Shown: in pieces, positions 41,038 to 50,298 of the stretch
Layout: each line of letters begins with the position of its first letter
How positions within the stretch are numbered: the stretch's first letter is position 1
Source: [Leptolyngbya] sp. PCC 7376
GTDB taxonomy: Bacteria > Cyanobacteriota > Cyanobacteriia > Cyanobacteriales > MRBY01
DNA: 64,000 nucleotides
NCBI RefSeq assembly: GCF_000316605.1
Contig: NC_019683.1
Coordinates: 1,162,036-1,226,035 of the forward strand
Direction of reading: 5' to 3'
Made by a program: the position numbers and the translations under genes
Notes under the pieces: model-generated
Databases searched by the model: none
What the model saw: only the letters and a program-made list of their open reading frames with translations
What the model was told of the DNA's origin: nothing

Positions 41038-42243
41038 CTAGGGATTGCCCATAATCCAAATCGAGGCGATCGCCGCGTGGTCATGGTATTCCTGAGTTTG
41101 CTGGAATTGGTCGATGCTGTTCGGGTAAATCCCCGCAAAATCAGTCACCGTCCATTGATTTGAGCGTAACCAAACATTCGCGTCTGGTGTTTCAGGAAAT
41201 AGCCCCTTTTCAAATTCAATCGATTCCCGACTTTCATAGTCATTGTTATAACTTAAAGTCGCTGCACCATAATAGGCGATCGCCTCTTTTACCCACGTTC
41301 CAGCACCAACCCCCTCAGCCGTTCGATAGCTCGGATTACGTACTACAATCATCTCAATTTTCGACTGATCCGTGATCTGCTTGTCCCCATTATCAAAACC
41401 AAGCTCAAACTGTAGTTCACCATAGAAATTTACCTCCATTCCCGATGGCAGATCCACTCCTAATTCAGTTGCGTAAATTTTGGCATCCTCTGGCAACATT
41501 TGCCGCAGTTCACCGAGGGTCATGCCGAGTTTTGCCATGCCCACACCCGTCGCCGTAATTAACTGATCCGCAGCAGGCGATCGCACCCCAAGATCTTCGC
41601 ACCCATTCTCAATGCCATCCTCCAAAGTAGAAGAAATCAGTTTTAGCGATCGCCCATCCCAATAATGTTGAGTCGATTCAACGCAACTTCCTGCACCATT
41701 AAATTTGTAACTATTGGAGAGAATGCTAGTGACTGGATCAAAAGTTGGATATCCCGCAAAAGAAGTACTGTCCCTACTGAAACCCAATGTCTCTTCTTCG
41801 ATGGTGTAAAAGGCCACTTCTTCTGTGTTGGCATGAACCAACTCATAACTACCTTGATAGGCTGCATTGAAACAGAGAATTTTGACTAAATATTGTGTTT
41901 CATTAACATAAATTTTACTGGCATAAACCTCTGAATATTCGAAATTGTCACTCAAATTTTCGATGCCTTCACAGAGACCGATGTCTGTTTGTACGTTCAT
42001 CACTTCATTAAAAATCCTCGCCTTTTCCTCACCTTCCGTAATCCGGGCGAGAGGTTCTGCTCCCTCTGTTGGAGATACAGCTAAATTAGGGGAGACAGCT
42101 TCCGGAGTTGGTTCTGGAGTAGAGGTGACTGAGTTCGAGGTGGGAGCTGAAGAAATATCTGCGTCTTCGGGTATAGCAGAAGAGCAGGAAAGAAGACTGC
42201 CGCAAATCAGAGCCGCAACGGAGAAAAGAAATTGATTATTCAC
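41038..42243 (-). CDS. Predicted lipoprotein, unknown function
   Basis: This 401-residue protein has a lipoprotein signal, MNNQFLFSVAALICGSLLSC, with the lipid Cys at position 20. A Ser/Thr/Pro/Glu-rich linker follows (about residues 21-65), then a larger globular region with several paired cysteines (GLCEGIE, ILCFNAA, AGSCVES, NGCEDLG). It also contains a GVGMAKLGMTLGELRQMLPE segment typical of small cyanobacterial beta-propeller-like or DUF1131-style domains. I recognise no family with confidence. It is probably anchored to the envelope facing the periplasm. Confidence 0.65.
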   Translation of the reverse strand: MNNQFLFSVAALICGSLLSCSSAIPEDADISSAPTSNSVTSTPEPTPEAVSPNLAVSPTEGAEPLARITEGEEKARIFNEVMNVQTDIGLCEGIENLSDNFEYSEVYASKIYVNETQYLVKILCFNAAYQGSYELVHANTEEVAFYTIEEETLGFSRDSTSFAGYPTFDPVTSILSNSYKFNGAGSCVESTQHYWDGRSLKLISSTLEDGIENGCEDLGVRSPAADQLITATGVGMAKLGMTLGELRQMLPEDAKIYATELGVDLPSGMEVNFYGELQFELGFDNGDKQITDQSKIEMIVVRNPSYRTAEGVGAGTWVKEAIAYYGAATLSYNNDYESRESIEFEKGLFPETPDANVWLRSNQWTVTDFAGIYPNSIDQFQQTQEYHDHAAIASIWIMGNP

Positions 42244-42372
42244 TGTACAAACCTTATTGAATTTTTAGCTCAGATATTTCGGTAGAGATGCAGTCTCAAT
42301 ATTTATGATTACTCAGTTTATGGCGAGGAATAAGGATGTTTCTGGATTTGCAACAGTCGAATCGGCGATCGC

Positions 42373-43953
42373 CTAATCCTCTTCAGTGAGTGAATAAATC
42401 ACCTCAAATACAGCCGCAGCTTTGGCTTTTCCTTTCAAATTTAGGTTACCCATACTTCGACAACTAACTTCTGATTTCACAGCATCGTAGGTTGTTTCGC
42501 CTAACAAAATTTGGTTGGGTTGCGCCTTACTTTCTAACCGAGCCGCTGTATTCACCACATCACCCAAGATTGTGTAATCCATCCGGCGATCGCTCCCCAA
42601 ACAGCCTGCTACCACTTCACCGGAGTTGATGCCAATCCCAATTTTTATTGGTTCATTTTCAGACAATCGGTTCATTTCAATCACTTTTTTCTGGATGGTG
42701 ATCGCACAATTAACAGCTTTGAGATGGTGGTCAATCTGTTCCACTGGCGCACCAAAAATCACCATCACCGAATCCCCAATAAATTTATCGATGGTACCTT
42801 CGTACTGAAACACAATATCGATCATCTCTCGAAAATATTGGTTTAACGTTGTGAAAATATCTGTTGGGGCAGTTTGCTCAGACCAAGTTGTAAAGCCACG
42901 AATATCACAGAAAAAACAAGTGACATCGCGTTTTTCACCTTCAATAATGCGTTCAAAACCTTGATGGGACATTAGCTCTTCAGCAAGATGTTGGGTCACA
43001 AAACGACCAAACATTTGTTGAATTCGTGAGGCACGCAACTGTTCTTGCTCCCACAAATGCTGAATTCGAAATAGAGGATTTTGTAAGACTTCATTGCGAT
43101 AGGTTTGAATCCCGACTTGTCCCTTTTTGACTAAACCCCTTGAACTTTGTTGCATCGTAAAATGCTTATGGACAGACAAAGCTCGTAATGAATTATGTTC
43201 TAAATAATCGGACAATAAAGGCTTGGTTTCAGCATCAATTTGCAACACTTCATAGGATGCGCAACGTCCATAACGATACTCACCACCGACACGATTTTCG
43301 CAAACGGGACAGCCTTGCTCATACCAAAGCTCTTTGATTTCATAACTATCGGGATAAATCAGTCTTGTTTCTTCTAAGCTTGCGGGACGTAATTGGGCAC
43401 AGTTTTCACAGAGTTTTGGGAGCAACATTTGGGAGACAATCCCTGAAACATTCGCCAAAATTTCTTCACTCGAATACTGCCAAACTTTGAGATGAGACAA
43501 CACATCGATGCCCACAAAAGGAGTATCAATCGGCGCAAAAACCCAATGCCCGGTCTGCATTGCTTTGAGAATTGCTTTGCGGTTGTCATAGGTGAGCTGA
43601 TCAATGGCGATCGCCCTAGAAGAATCAGTAGTTACTACTTCAATAGCCTCTAACCAAGCCTGTTCAGAGGAATCTACATATTGAATCTCCCAGTCTTGAG
43701 GCAAAGATAAATGGAGATAGTTGAGAAAATTACGATCTTGAGTCAGCAGAGTAACGGGAAATCCTTGTCGCCATACTTGATGGGCAATCATCAGAGTTGT
43801 GGTTGTTTTTCCAGAGCCGAATTGACCTGTCACGGCGACCAAACCAGGTTCTCCACTCAAAATTTTTTCCGCTAAGATTCGCGCTTCTGTTTGTTCAATA
43901 AGTCGCAGATTTTCTGAAATTTCAGCGAGGCTAAGTTTTTCATCCATAGCCAT
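42373..43953 (-). CDS. GspE/PilB-like domain fused to class III adenylate/guanylate cyclase
   Basis: This 526-residue protein begins with a P-loop GQFGSGKT at residues 43-50. Residues 105-240 resemble a degenerate type II/IV secretion ATPase, with Cys182 and Cys185 (LCENCAQ) and Cys215 and Cys218 (GCPVCENR) in the zinc pattern of PilB/GspE. A helical linker leads to a class III cyclase domain at about 338-500 with metal Asp350 (FFCDIRGF) and Asp394 in KFIGDSVMVIFG, a base-recognition Lys390, and DYTILGDVVNTAARLE. It probably makes cAMP in response to ATP-driven or motility-linked input. The fusion is unusual. The substrate (ATP rather than GTP) is inferred from Lys390. Confidence 0.8.
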   Translation of the reverse strand: MAMDEKLSLAEISENLRLIEQTEARILAEKILSGEPGLVAVTGQFGSGKTTTTLMIAHQVWRQGFPVTLLTQDRNFLNYLHLSLPQDWEIQYVDSSEQAWLEAIEVVTTDSSRAIAIDQLTYDNRKAILKAMQTGHWVFAPIDTPFVGIDVLSHLKVWQYSSEEILANVSGIVSQMLLPKLCENCAQLRPASLEETRLIYPDSYEIKELWYEQGCPVCENRVGGEYRYGRCASYEVLQIDAETKPLLSDYLEHNSLRALSVHKHFTMQQSSRGLVKKGQVGIQTYRNEVLQNPLFRIQHLWEQEQLRASRIQQMFGRFVTQHLAEELMSHQGFERIIEGEKRDVTCFFCDIRGFTTWSEQTAPTDIFTTLNQYFREMIDIVFQYEGTIDKFIGDSVMVIFGAPVEQIDHHLKAVNCAITIQKKVIEMNRLSENEPIKIGIGINSGEVVAGCLGSDRRMDYTILGDVVNTAARLESKAQPNQILLGETTYDAVKSEVSCRSMGNLNLKGKAKAAAVFEVIYSLTEED

Positions 43954-44192
43954 TACCCTCCATCAGTAAAGGCATTTAAAAAGTGCGGATCCACCCAAAA
44001 TATCTGTCCAGTATTAGTCTGCCCAGTCATCTTTTAGCATTCACTCAAATGATGGGGAATTATCGTCCGTTTCATTCGCATAGATACATTGAGAATCGCA
44101 GCGAATCAGGATCTGAAATGACCTATCGTACTTTTAATTTTCACCCAAAATTCACGCTGTTTTTGGCGATCGCCTGACATCTCTTTCTAAAT

Positions 44193-46238
44193 CTAAGCCC
44201 GCATCATACTTTCTTGAATTGCGCTGAAAAGTTCTGCTTCAGTTTGGCTAGGAATAAGACAGTTTAAACCTTGGCAAACGAGACCAGCACTGTCATCGGG
44301 TAACTCTGTAAAAGTCTTCAGAGCTGTGGTTTGGAGATATTTGCCAGTAAAAGAATTTAGGCGATCGCCATCACTTTTCACCACAGTGCAATGGAGATAC
44401 CAATCGAGGGCGGCAATCAATGAGGGAGCCTGTTGAGATGATTTGTCGAGGACGACAGCAAAAGTTTGTAGGGCTTGCTCTGCTTTGTCGAGATACGCAA
44501 GATCTTCTGTGAGCAAAAATAATCGGATTAAATTCGTGACAGCAATGCCATTGGCGGAGGGAGTGGCATTGTCCTGATAACTACGTTCTTTGATCAGAAG
44601 TTCTTTTGCCTCGGTGTTGTTGAAATAGCCTTTAGTTTCCGCCGACCAAAATTTCGCGTCAAATTCGGATTGGAGGGTGATCGCCTTATCAAGCCAGTGG
44701 GTTTCGGTGGGGTTATTCGCCTGCAAATCAAGCAGCGCTTTAATCAAAAACGCATAATCTTCCGATTGCGCGACACCATCGGGTTCCTCACCAAAATTCA
44801 GGCGATAAAGATGTCCCTCTTGCCATTGGGTTTCGAGAATGAAATTGACGCAATTCACTGCCAAATCCCAAGCTTTTTCCAGACTGAGAACACCATAAAT
44901 TCGTGCTAAACCGGAAATCATTAAGGCATTCCAGGCCACAATTAATTTCGTATCGGTAACCGCCGGGATTCGTCCCGCCCAATCTGTATTTTTTGCTTCG
45001 GCATTATCGCGCGCTGGTGGAAAGGTTTCGAGGGATTGGCGATCGCCACCATATCGCTCAGCGAAAAGTTGATTGAGAGTAGCCTGTAAACTCTCAGGAA
45101 TTTCTGTAGAAGCCCGACGTTTTAGGACAATTTTTCCTTCAAAATTTCCGTCTGGCTCAATGAAAAAATTCTCTTGCAATTCCTGAAAAGCAGTATCAGA
45201 AAATTGCGTTTGCAGCTCATCAAAATCCCAAACGTAAAAGGTTCCTTCCTCCGGCTCCACATGTCCCGCATCGAGAAAACTATCCGCATCCTGCGCTGCA
45301 TAAAAATATCCTTGGGGCGCAGTCATTTCGCGACTAAGCCATTCGACAGTACCTTCGAGAGCCGTTTTAAAAGAGGGTTCGGTTGTGCCATTGGCCCAGA
45401 GATTCGCAAGAAATTCGGTGATTTGCCCATTGTCATAGAGCATTTTTTCGAAGTGAGGTACTGTCCAATTTGGGTCAACGGTATAGCGATGAAAGCCGCC
45501 GCCCACATGGTCATAGATACCACCCAACGCTAAATCTAACCCACGCTTTTTCGTAATGGCAGACCCATCATGTTTTGTATTTTCGGTAAAACGACTCCCT
45601 TGAAGGGCGATCGCCGCGTAGGGAATCATCGGAAAACTGGGGCCATGGGAAACACGTCCGACCACTCCAGTACAAGCCTCAATACTTTTTTCAAGGAGTG
45701 TTTGATCGAGAGAAAGCTCAGTAGTGGGGAGCGTTACGGAGCGATCGAGAATGGTAAAAATCTCTTCTTTAATCTCCTTAAGGCGTTCTGGCTCATCATC
45801 ATAAAAATGGCGAATCGAACTGAGTACATCCAGAAAACCAGGGCGATTATAACGAGGAGACACCGGAAAATATGTGCCACCATAAAACGGAATCAAATCG
45901 TCAGGTGTCAGAAAAATATTTAAAGGCCAGCCCCCCTGTCCCGTCATCAACTGCAACGCTTGCATATAAATGCTGTCAATGTCCGGTCGTTCTTCGCGGT
46001 CAACCTTAATGGGCAAAAAATTTGCGTTGAGATAATCGGCGATCGCCTGATCTGAAAACGCTTCCCCTTCCATCACCGTGCACCAATGACAGGACGAATA
46101 CCCAATGGAGAGAAAAATGGGTTTATTTTCAGCCTTCGCTTTCTCAAGGGCCTCATCGCACCAATACCACCAATCAATAGGGTTTTCGGCGTGTTTACGG
46201 AGGTAGAGACTTTTGGTGTCAGCTAGGCGATTGGTCAT
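44193..46238 (-). CDS. DUF255 thioredoxin-like / glycosidase-like protein (YyaL, SPATA20 type)
   Basis: This 681-residue protein starts [20 protein letters not shown]. The N-terminal DUF255 thioredoxin-like domain contains [20 protein letters not shown] and the redox-type CHWC in [18 protein letters not shown]. The rest is an (alpha/alpha)6 barrel-like domain typical of the family ([40 protein letters not shown]). The biochemical function of these very conserved proteins is not known. The frame is open 26 codons further upstream, but the family start is at 46238. No partner gene is evident. Confidence 0.92.
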   Translation of the reverse strand: MTNRLADTKSLYLRKHAENPIDWWYWCDEALEKAKAENKPIFLSIGYSSCHWCTVMEGEAFSDQAIADYLNANFLPIKVDREERPDIDSIYMQALQLMTGQGGWPLNIFLTPDDLIPFYGGTYFPVSPRYNRPGFLDVLSSIRHFYDDEPERLKEIKEEIFTILDRSVTLPTTELSLDQTLLEKSIEACTGVVGRVSHGPSFPMIPYAAIALQGSRFTENTKHDGSAITKKRGLDLALGGIYDHVGGGFHRYTVDPNWTVPHFEKMLYDNGQITEFLANLWANGTTEPSFKTALEGTVEWLSREMTAPQGYFYAAQDADSFLDAGHVEPEEGTFYVWDFDELQTQFSDTAFQELQENFFIEPDGNFEGKIVLKRRASTEIPESLQATLNQLFAERYGGDRQSLETFPPARDNAEAKNTDWAGRIPAVTDTKLIVAWNALMISGLARIYGVLSLEKAWDLAVNCVNFILETQWQEGHLYRLNFGEEPDGVAQSEDYAFLIKALLDLQANNPTETHWLDKAITLQSEFDAKFWSAETKGYFNNTEAKELLIKERSYQDNATPSANGIAVTNLIRLFLLTEDLAYLDKAEQALQTFAVVLDKSSQQAPSLIAALDWYLHCTVVKSDGDRLNSFTGKYLQTTALKTFTELPDDSAGLVCQGLNCLIPSQTEAELFSAIQESMMRA

Positions 46239-46408
46239 GGAAAGAACTTTGGGTAAAGAGAGAGAATAGGCGAGTGCGGAGGCTGACCTGATTGTAACGA
46301 ATCGAATTTCTCGCAAAGTTTAAAAATCAATCCGCTAAAATCGAACAAGTGCCTAGGGTCTTCGGTCTAAATACGTAGCCGGTTTACCTCCCTGTAATTG
46401 TTGCCACG

Positions 46409-47872
46409 ATGAAGAAACTTTCTCTCGCCAATCCCACCAAAAAAGCGGCCGCCAGTCTCCGGTTGATGGGCAATTATGCGCGTCATCCCTATGGCATTGC
46501 AATCATTGGTTCCATTGCATTTCATCTCGTCGCGGCGATCGCCTTGCCTAGCTGGTCAGAGGCGGACAATACCAGCACCAATACTCGCCCAGAAATCTTG
46601 CAAATGGTGGAGTTGCCAGCGGATATCCAAAATCGTTTGCCTTCTAGCTCCCCTCAAATTGATCTGTCGGTCTTTCAAAGTAATCCAGACTTTAATATCG
46701 ATATGTCGGCGATAAATCAATTTGGCGGTACTGGAGCGGGCGTTAATGGTGAGTTCGGCATTGTGCAGGGCACAAACAATCTACCAGTACCGGGCGCACC
46801 AACTTTTGGGCAAACAAATTTTTCCTTCGTACCCAATAGTCCACCACCCATTAACAGCAACTTTACTGGCTTTGCACCGCCACCACCGTCTGTCATCAAT
46901 AGTTTTTTGCCGCCGCCGCCCAATGTGCCCAATCCAGGCACTCAAACCAATTCGACAGTATTCGGTGAAGAAACTCTCACAACACCAAATTTCGTTTCGG
47001 GTGATGGTGGGCAGCAAGTCTTTGCCATTTCACCAGGACAACCTCAGCCTTCTCTTTTAAAGCGTCAACGGCAACTAGAAGAAGAGGCAGCGATTTCCCT
47101 ATCTCCCCAGGTATTTGCACCGGTGGATTCAGATATTCGGTTTAGTGCGGAGTTGCTCCAGTCAAACGATCTCAATAGCCCTAGTAATCCAGCCGCATTA
47201 TTACCCCGTTCTGCTTCCCAAAACAATAACCAAGTCGCCGTTAATACCGCTCCTGTTAACCAATCAATCTCCGGTAATTATCCCAAAAGTGCTTGCTCAT
47301 CGCGGGCTAGTGGCTCCTCTAGCTATAACGTCGTCGTTACGCCTAGTGGTGTCCCCAGCCAGTGGAGTCTCAGCCGCAGCTCTGGGTCAAATGCTCTCGA
47401 TAATCAGGCAAGTAAAGATATTCGTAATGCGCGTTTCGATGGCGGCAATCGGAACTATCTTGTGAATGTTAGTTATTCCTATCAATCCTCTTTTTGTGCC
47501 GCGTTCCAACAACCTGCTCCCAGCAACAATACGCCTGCATCCCCTGCACCATCACAGCCAGAAACATCAAGTCCTCAACCTGCCACTCCTCCAGAAAGCA
47601 CACCACCTCAAAATACACCTACCGACAATAATCCTGACGGCGATCGCCAAACTATAGAAATTCCGGTCTCAGCTCCTCAGCCGACACCAGCACCCACTCC
47701 AGCTCCTACCCCAACTCCCGTTCCCGCCCCTACGCCAACACCAGCGCCAACTCCGGTTCCTGCGCCAGCCCCGGCTCCAGCTCCTGCGCCAACGATCAAT
47801 ATTCCGGCCGAGCCTCTCCGAGTAAACTCCGAGCAACCACCAGACAATACGCCTACTGATTCCACAGAATGA
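46409..47872 (+). CDS. TonB-like protein with extended proline-rich C-terminus
   Basis: This 487-residue protein has one N-terminal membrane helix (YGIAIIGSIAFHLVAAIALP), then a low-complexity Pro/Asn/Ser region. A TonB-C-like domain lies at about residues 295-380 (NYPKSACSSRASGSSSYNVV; VTPSGVPSQWSLSRSSG). A second Pro-rich tail with PAPTPAPTPTP-type repeats follows. In ordinary TonB the proline-rich spacer precedes the C-terminal domain, so a long tail beyond it is unusual. It overlaps the kinase gene by 4 nt (ATGA). It probably transmits energy from the inner membrane to the outer one, but no TonB-dependent receptor is in the window. Confidence 0.75.
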   Translation: MKKLSLANPTKKAAASLRLMGNYARHPYGIAIIGSIAFHLVAAIALPSWSEADNTSTNTRPEILQMVELPADIQNRLPSSSPQIDLSVFQSNPDFNIDMSAINQFGGTGAGVNGEFGIVQGTNNLPVPGAPTFGQTNFSFVPNSPPPINSNFTGFAPPPPSVINSFLPPPPNVPNPGTQTNSTVFGEETLTTPNFVSGDGGQQVFAISPGQPQPSLLKRQRQLEEEAAISLSPQVFAPVDSDIRFSAELLQSNDLNSPSNPAALLPRSASQNNNQVAVNTAPVNQSISGNYPKSACSSRASGSSSYNVVVTPSGVPSQWSLSRSSGSNALDNQASKDIRNARFDGGNRNYLVNVSYSYQSSFCAAFQQPAPSNNTPASPAPSQPETSSPQPATPPESTPPQNTPTDNNPDGDRQTIEIPVSAPQPTPAPTPAPTPTPVPAPTPTPAPTPVPAPAPAPAPAPTINIPAEPLRVNSEQPPDNTPTDSTE

Positions 47873-48909
47873 ATACCACTTTCTTTCAAAAACTCCATCA
47901 GCATTGCGATCGCCTCAATAGCCACATGAATCGCTTTCGCGAAGCCAAAATCCTTGTCGTTGGAGATCTCACCCTTGATGAATTTCTCGTTGGTGAAGTT
48001 GAAAGACTCTCACGGGAAGCGCCAGTACTGATCCTCAGACACAAACACACCCGACAAATTCCCGGTGGCGGCGCAAACGCAGTTTATAATCTCGCCAAAC
48101 TCGGCGCTCAGATTAAAGTTGCAGGCATTATCGGGCAAGATTCCCAAGGGGAAGCAATTTGTCGTATTTTTGCCGAAGCCGGTATCGATACCAGTGGCAT
48201 TGTGCGAGATGCCCAACGACCCACCGTCACCAAAAGCCGTATTACCGGCCATGCCCGCCAGTCTGTCACCCAGCAAATTGTGCGAGTTGACAGAAAATCC
48301 GATGAGATGCCTAGCCGCGAAATTCAATCCCAACTCGTTGCTTACATCAAAAGCCAATTACCCAATGTTGATGCCGTCGTTTGCTCAGATTATGGTGATG
48401 GCGTTTTTTCTGAAGCAGTCATCAAAACGATTTTGGAACATGACACAGTAATCGTTGACACACAGAAAGATTTAGACCGATTCGCTGGTGCCACTATTTT
48501 TACGCCGAATCTCCCCGAAGCAGAAAAAGCCGTTCGACACCCCATTGAATCCCAAGCTGACCTAGAACAAGCCAGCAAAACTCTTCTCAATAAAACCAAC
48601 GCAGATTTTATGCTGATCACCCGTGGAGAAGATGGGATGAGTCTTTTTTCTGATCAGGATGGCCTATTAAAAGAAGAACATGTGCCAGCCTTTAATCGCA
48701 CTGATGTTTTTGACGTAACAGGCGCGGGGGATACCGTTGTTGCGGGATGGACATTAGGATATTGCGTCGGTGCAGAGCCTTGGGAATGCACAGTTCTCGG
48801 TAATCTTGGCGCAAGTATTGTCGTCAGAACGTTTGGTACAGCAACGACCTCAGTTCCAGAAATGCAGGAAACCTTAGAGTTACTTTTAGAAGACAATGCC
48901 GACCCATAA
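47869..48909 (+). CDS. rfaE1: PfkB-family sugar kinase (RfaE1/HldE kinase-domain type)
   Basis: This 346-residue PfkB-family kinase resembles the kinase half of HldE, which phosphorylates D-glycero-D-manno-heptose 7-phosphate at C1. Key segments are ILVVGDLTLDEFLVGEVERL, IPGGGANAVYNLAKLGA and TPNLPEAEKAV, and the catalytic-base loop DVTGAGDTVVAGWTLG holds the GAGD anion hole and Asp base. No adenylyltransferase domain is attached. The gene is coupled to the TonB-like gene by a 4-nt ATGA overlap. An alternative is an ADP-heptose-independent sugar kinase, since cyanobacterial lipopolysaccharide often lacks heptose. Confidence 0.78.
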   Translation: MNTTFFQKLHQHCDRLNSHMNRFREAKILVVGDLTLDEFLVGEVERLSREAPVLILRHKHTRQIPGGGANAVYNLAKLGAQIKVAGIIGQDSQGEAICRIFAEAGIDTSGIVRDAQRPTVTKSRITGHARQSVTQQIVRVDRKSDEMPSREIQSQLVAYIKSQLPNVDAVVCSDYGDGVFSEAVIKTILEHDTVIVDTQKDLDRFAGATIFTPNLPEAEKAVRHPIESQADLEQASKTLLNKTNADFMLITRGEDGMSLFSDQDGLLKEEHVPAFNRTDVFDVTGAGDTVVAGWTLGYCVGAEPWECTVLGNLGASIVVRTFGTATTSVPEMQETLELLLEDNADP

Positions 48910-48966
48910 AGATTGGTTCTGTTGTACTTAATGAGTCATAATAAAGAGCCTTTCGTTGTCTGAGCA

Positions 48967-49758
48967 ATGGTCAATCCAGAAAACTTAAAACCTCCTCTCA
49001 AGTGGGCTGGCGGAAAGCGTTGGCTTGTGCCGATCCTCACAGAAATTTGGCACGACTATCAAGATGATTATCAGCTCATTGAACCATTTTGTGGTGGGTT
49101 GGCGATCGCCCTTGGATTAGCTCCTCAAAAAGCCATTCTCAATGATGTGAATCCCCACCTCATTAATTTCTATCGTTGGCTCAAGAAAGGGATGACATGC
49201 AGAATTGAAATGAAAAATGAGGAAGATCATTATTACCAAAATCGAGATCGTTTTAATGAGCTAATCTGCGCAAAAAAATGGACTAATAAAGAAGCAGCTG
49301 AACTTTTCTATTATCTCAATCGAACTGGCTTTAATGGGCTTTGCCGATTTAATCAAAAGGGAGGGTTTAATGTCCCTTTTGGTAGCTATAAAAAAATCAA
49401 CTACCGAAAAGATTTCACTAGCTATAAATCTACTCTAAAAAATTGGCAGTTTACATTAGGTGATTTCGAGAAAATCAAAATAAGCAATAAGAGTTTTATT
49501 TATGCAGATCCACCCTATGATGTGGAGTTCCGGCAATATTCTTCTGGTGGTTTTAGTTGGGAAGATCAGGAACGTCTCGCAAAATGGCTAGCAACACAAG
49601 ACCAACCAGTAATCGCGTCGAATCAAGCGACAGAAAGAATTTTGGACTTATATAAGAGTTTAGGATTTGAGACTCAACAGCTCAATGCTCCCAGACGTAT
49701 CTCCTGTAATGGCGATCGCACTCCAGCAATGGAAATGTTGGCATTGAAAAATTTTTAG
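48967..49758 (+). CDS. D12-class N6-adenine DNA methyltransferase (Dam-like)
   Basis: This 263-residue methyltransferase has the D12 (alpha group) order: AdoMet motif PLKWAGGKRWLVPIL, EPFCGGLAIALGL, ILNDVNPHLINFYRWLKKG and the catalytic YADPPYDVEFRQYSSGGFSW with DPPY. N-terminal WAGGK and central FNVPFG segments match Dam and DpnM. Its target could be GATC or a related site. It is followed 9 nt later by a PD-(D/E)XK-type nuclease gene, making a likely type II restriction-modification pair. HIP1 also contains GATC, so methylation by this enzyme could touch HIP1 sites. Confidence 0.9.
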   Translation: MVNPENLKPPLKWAGGKRWLVPILTEIWHDYQDDYQLIEPFCGGLAIALGLAPQKAILNDVNPHLINFYRWLKKGMTCRIEMKNEEDHYYQNRDRFNELICAKKWTNKEAAELFYYLNRTGFNGLCRFNQKGGFNVPFGSYKKINYRKDFTSYKSTLKNWQFTLGDFEKIKISNKSFIYADPPYDVEFRQYSSGGFSWEDQERLAKWLATQDQPVIASNQATERILDLYKSLGFETQQLNAPRRISCNGDRTPAMEMLALKNF

Positions 49759-49767
49759 GAACAGTTT

Positions 49768-50211
49768 ATGACTCGCGACACCAGCACTGGAAAAGTTTTT
49801 GAGCAGACCGTTTTACCGGCGCTGGAACATGCTAATTATCGCTACCGAAAGCAAGTCTATATTGGTCTAAAGCCTAACGGCAGAAAACATATTGTTGACT
49901 TGATTATTTATAAGGATGATCGCTCTAAAATTTTGGTATCAAAAAAGTGGCAACAAGCAAATGGTACAGCAGAAGAAAAGATCCCCTTTGAAGTGATTAT
50001 GCTTGCTCGTGCCTGCAAACAATATGGTTACAAATCTGCCTACTTAGTTTTGGGTGGCACAGAGGATAATCATCGCTTAGGCACAACGGGTTGGACATTA
50101 AGACAATGGTATTTGTCTGGTGAGCTATCACAATGGATTACAGATAACAATCTTGTCAAAATAATTGGCTTTGAAGATTTTATCGCATCGATTAATCGTC
50201 ATGAGATTTGA
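49768..50211 (+). CDS. PD-(D/E)XK-type restriction endonuclease
   Basis: This 147-residue protein lies 9 nt after the methyltransferase gene. The sequence KHIVDLIIYKDDRSKILVSK, then a WQQANGTAEEKIPFEVIML stretch, matches the pattern of PD-(D/E)XK nucleases paired with D12 methylases, where the catalytic core is D-x(n)-(D/E/S)-x-K followed by a conserved WQQ-x-(3)-AEEK-x-PFE block. Here the residue before xK is Ser. Ser at this position is, as I recall, common in this subgroup, so activity may be retained. Size and context support a type II enzyme; cleavage specificity is unknown. Confidence 0.75.
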   Translation: MTRDTSTGKVFEQTVLPALEHANYRYRKQVYIGLKPNGRKHIVDLIIYKDDRSKILVSKKWQQANGTAEEKIPFEVIMLARACKQYGYKSAYLVLGGTEDNHRLGTTGWTLRQWYLSGELSQWITDNNLVKIIGFEDFIASINRHEI

Positions 50212-50227
50212 GATTAAATCAATTAAA

Positions 50228-50267
50228 AAGGGCAAATATAATCTTTTGTAAAATTACATTTGCCCTT
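50228..50267 (-). terminator. Terminator of pepA
   Basis: The arms AAGGGCAAAT (50228-50237) and ATTTGCCCTT (50258-50267) are perfect 10-bp complements around a 20-nt loop. On the minus strand the stem is followed by TTTTT (plus-strand A-run 50225-50229). It lies 32 nt beyond the pepA stop and, on the plus side, just after the endonuclease gene, so it could end both transcripts. Confidence 0.8.
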
Positions 50268-50298
50268 GGACTATTTGGCTTTTAAATATTCCTGAGAA

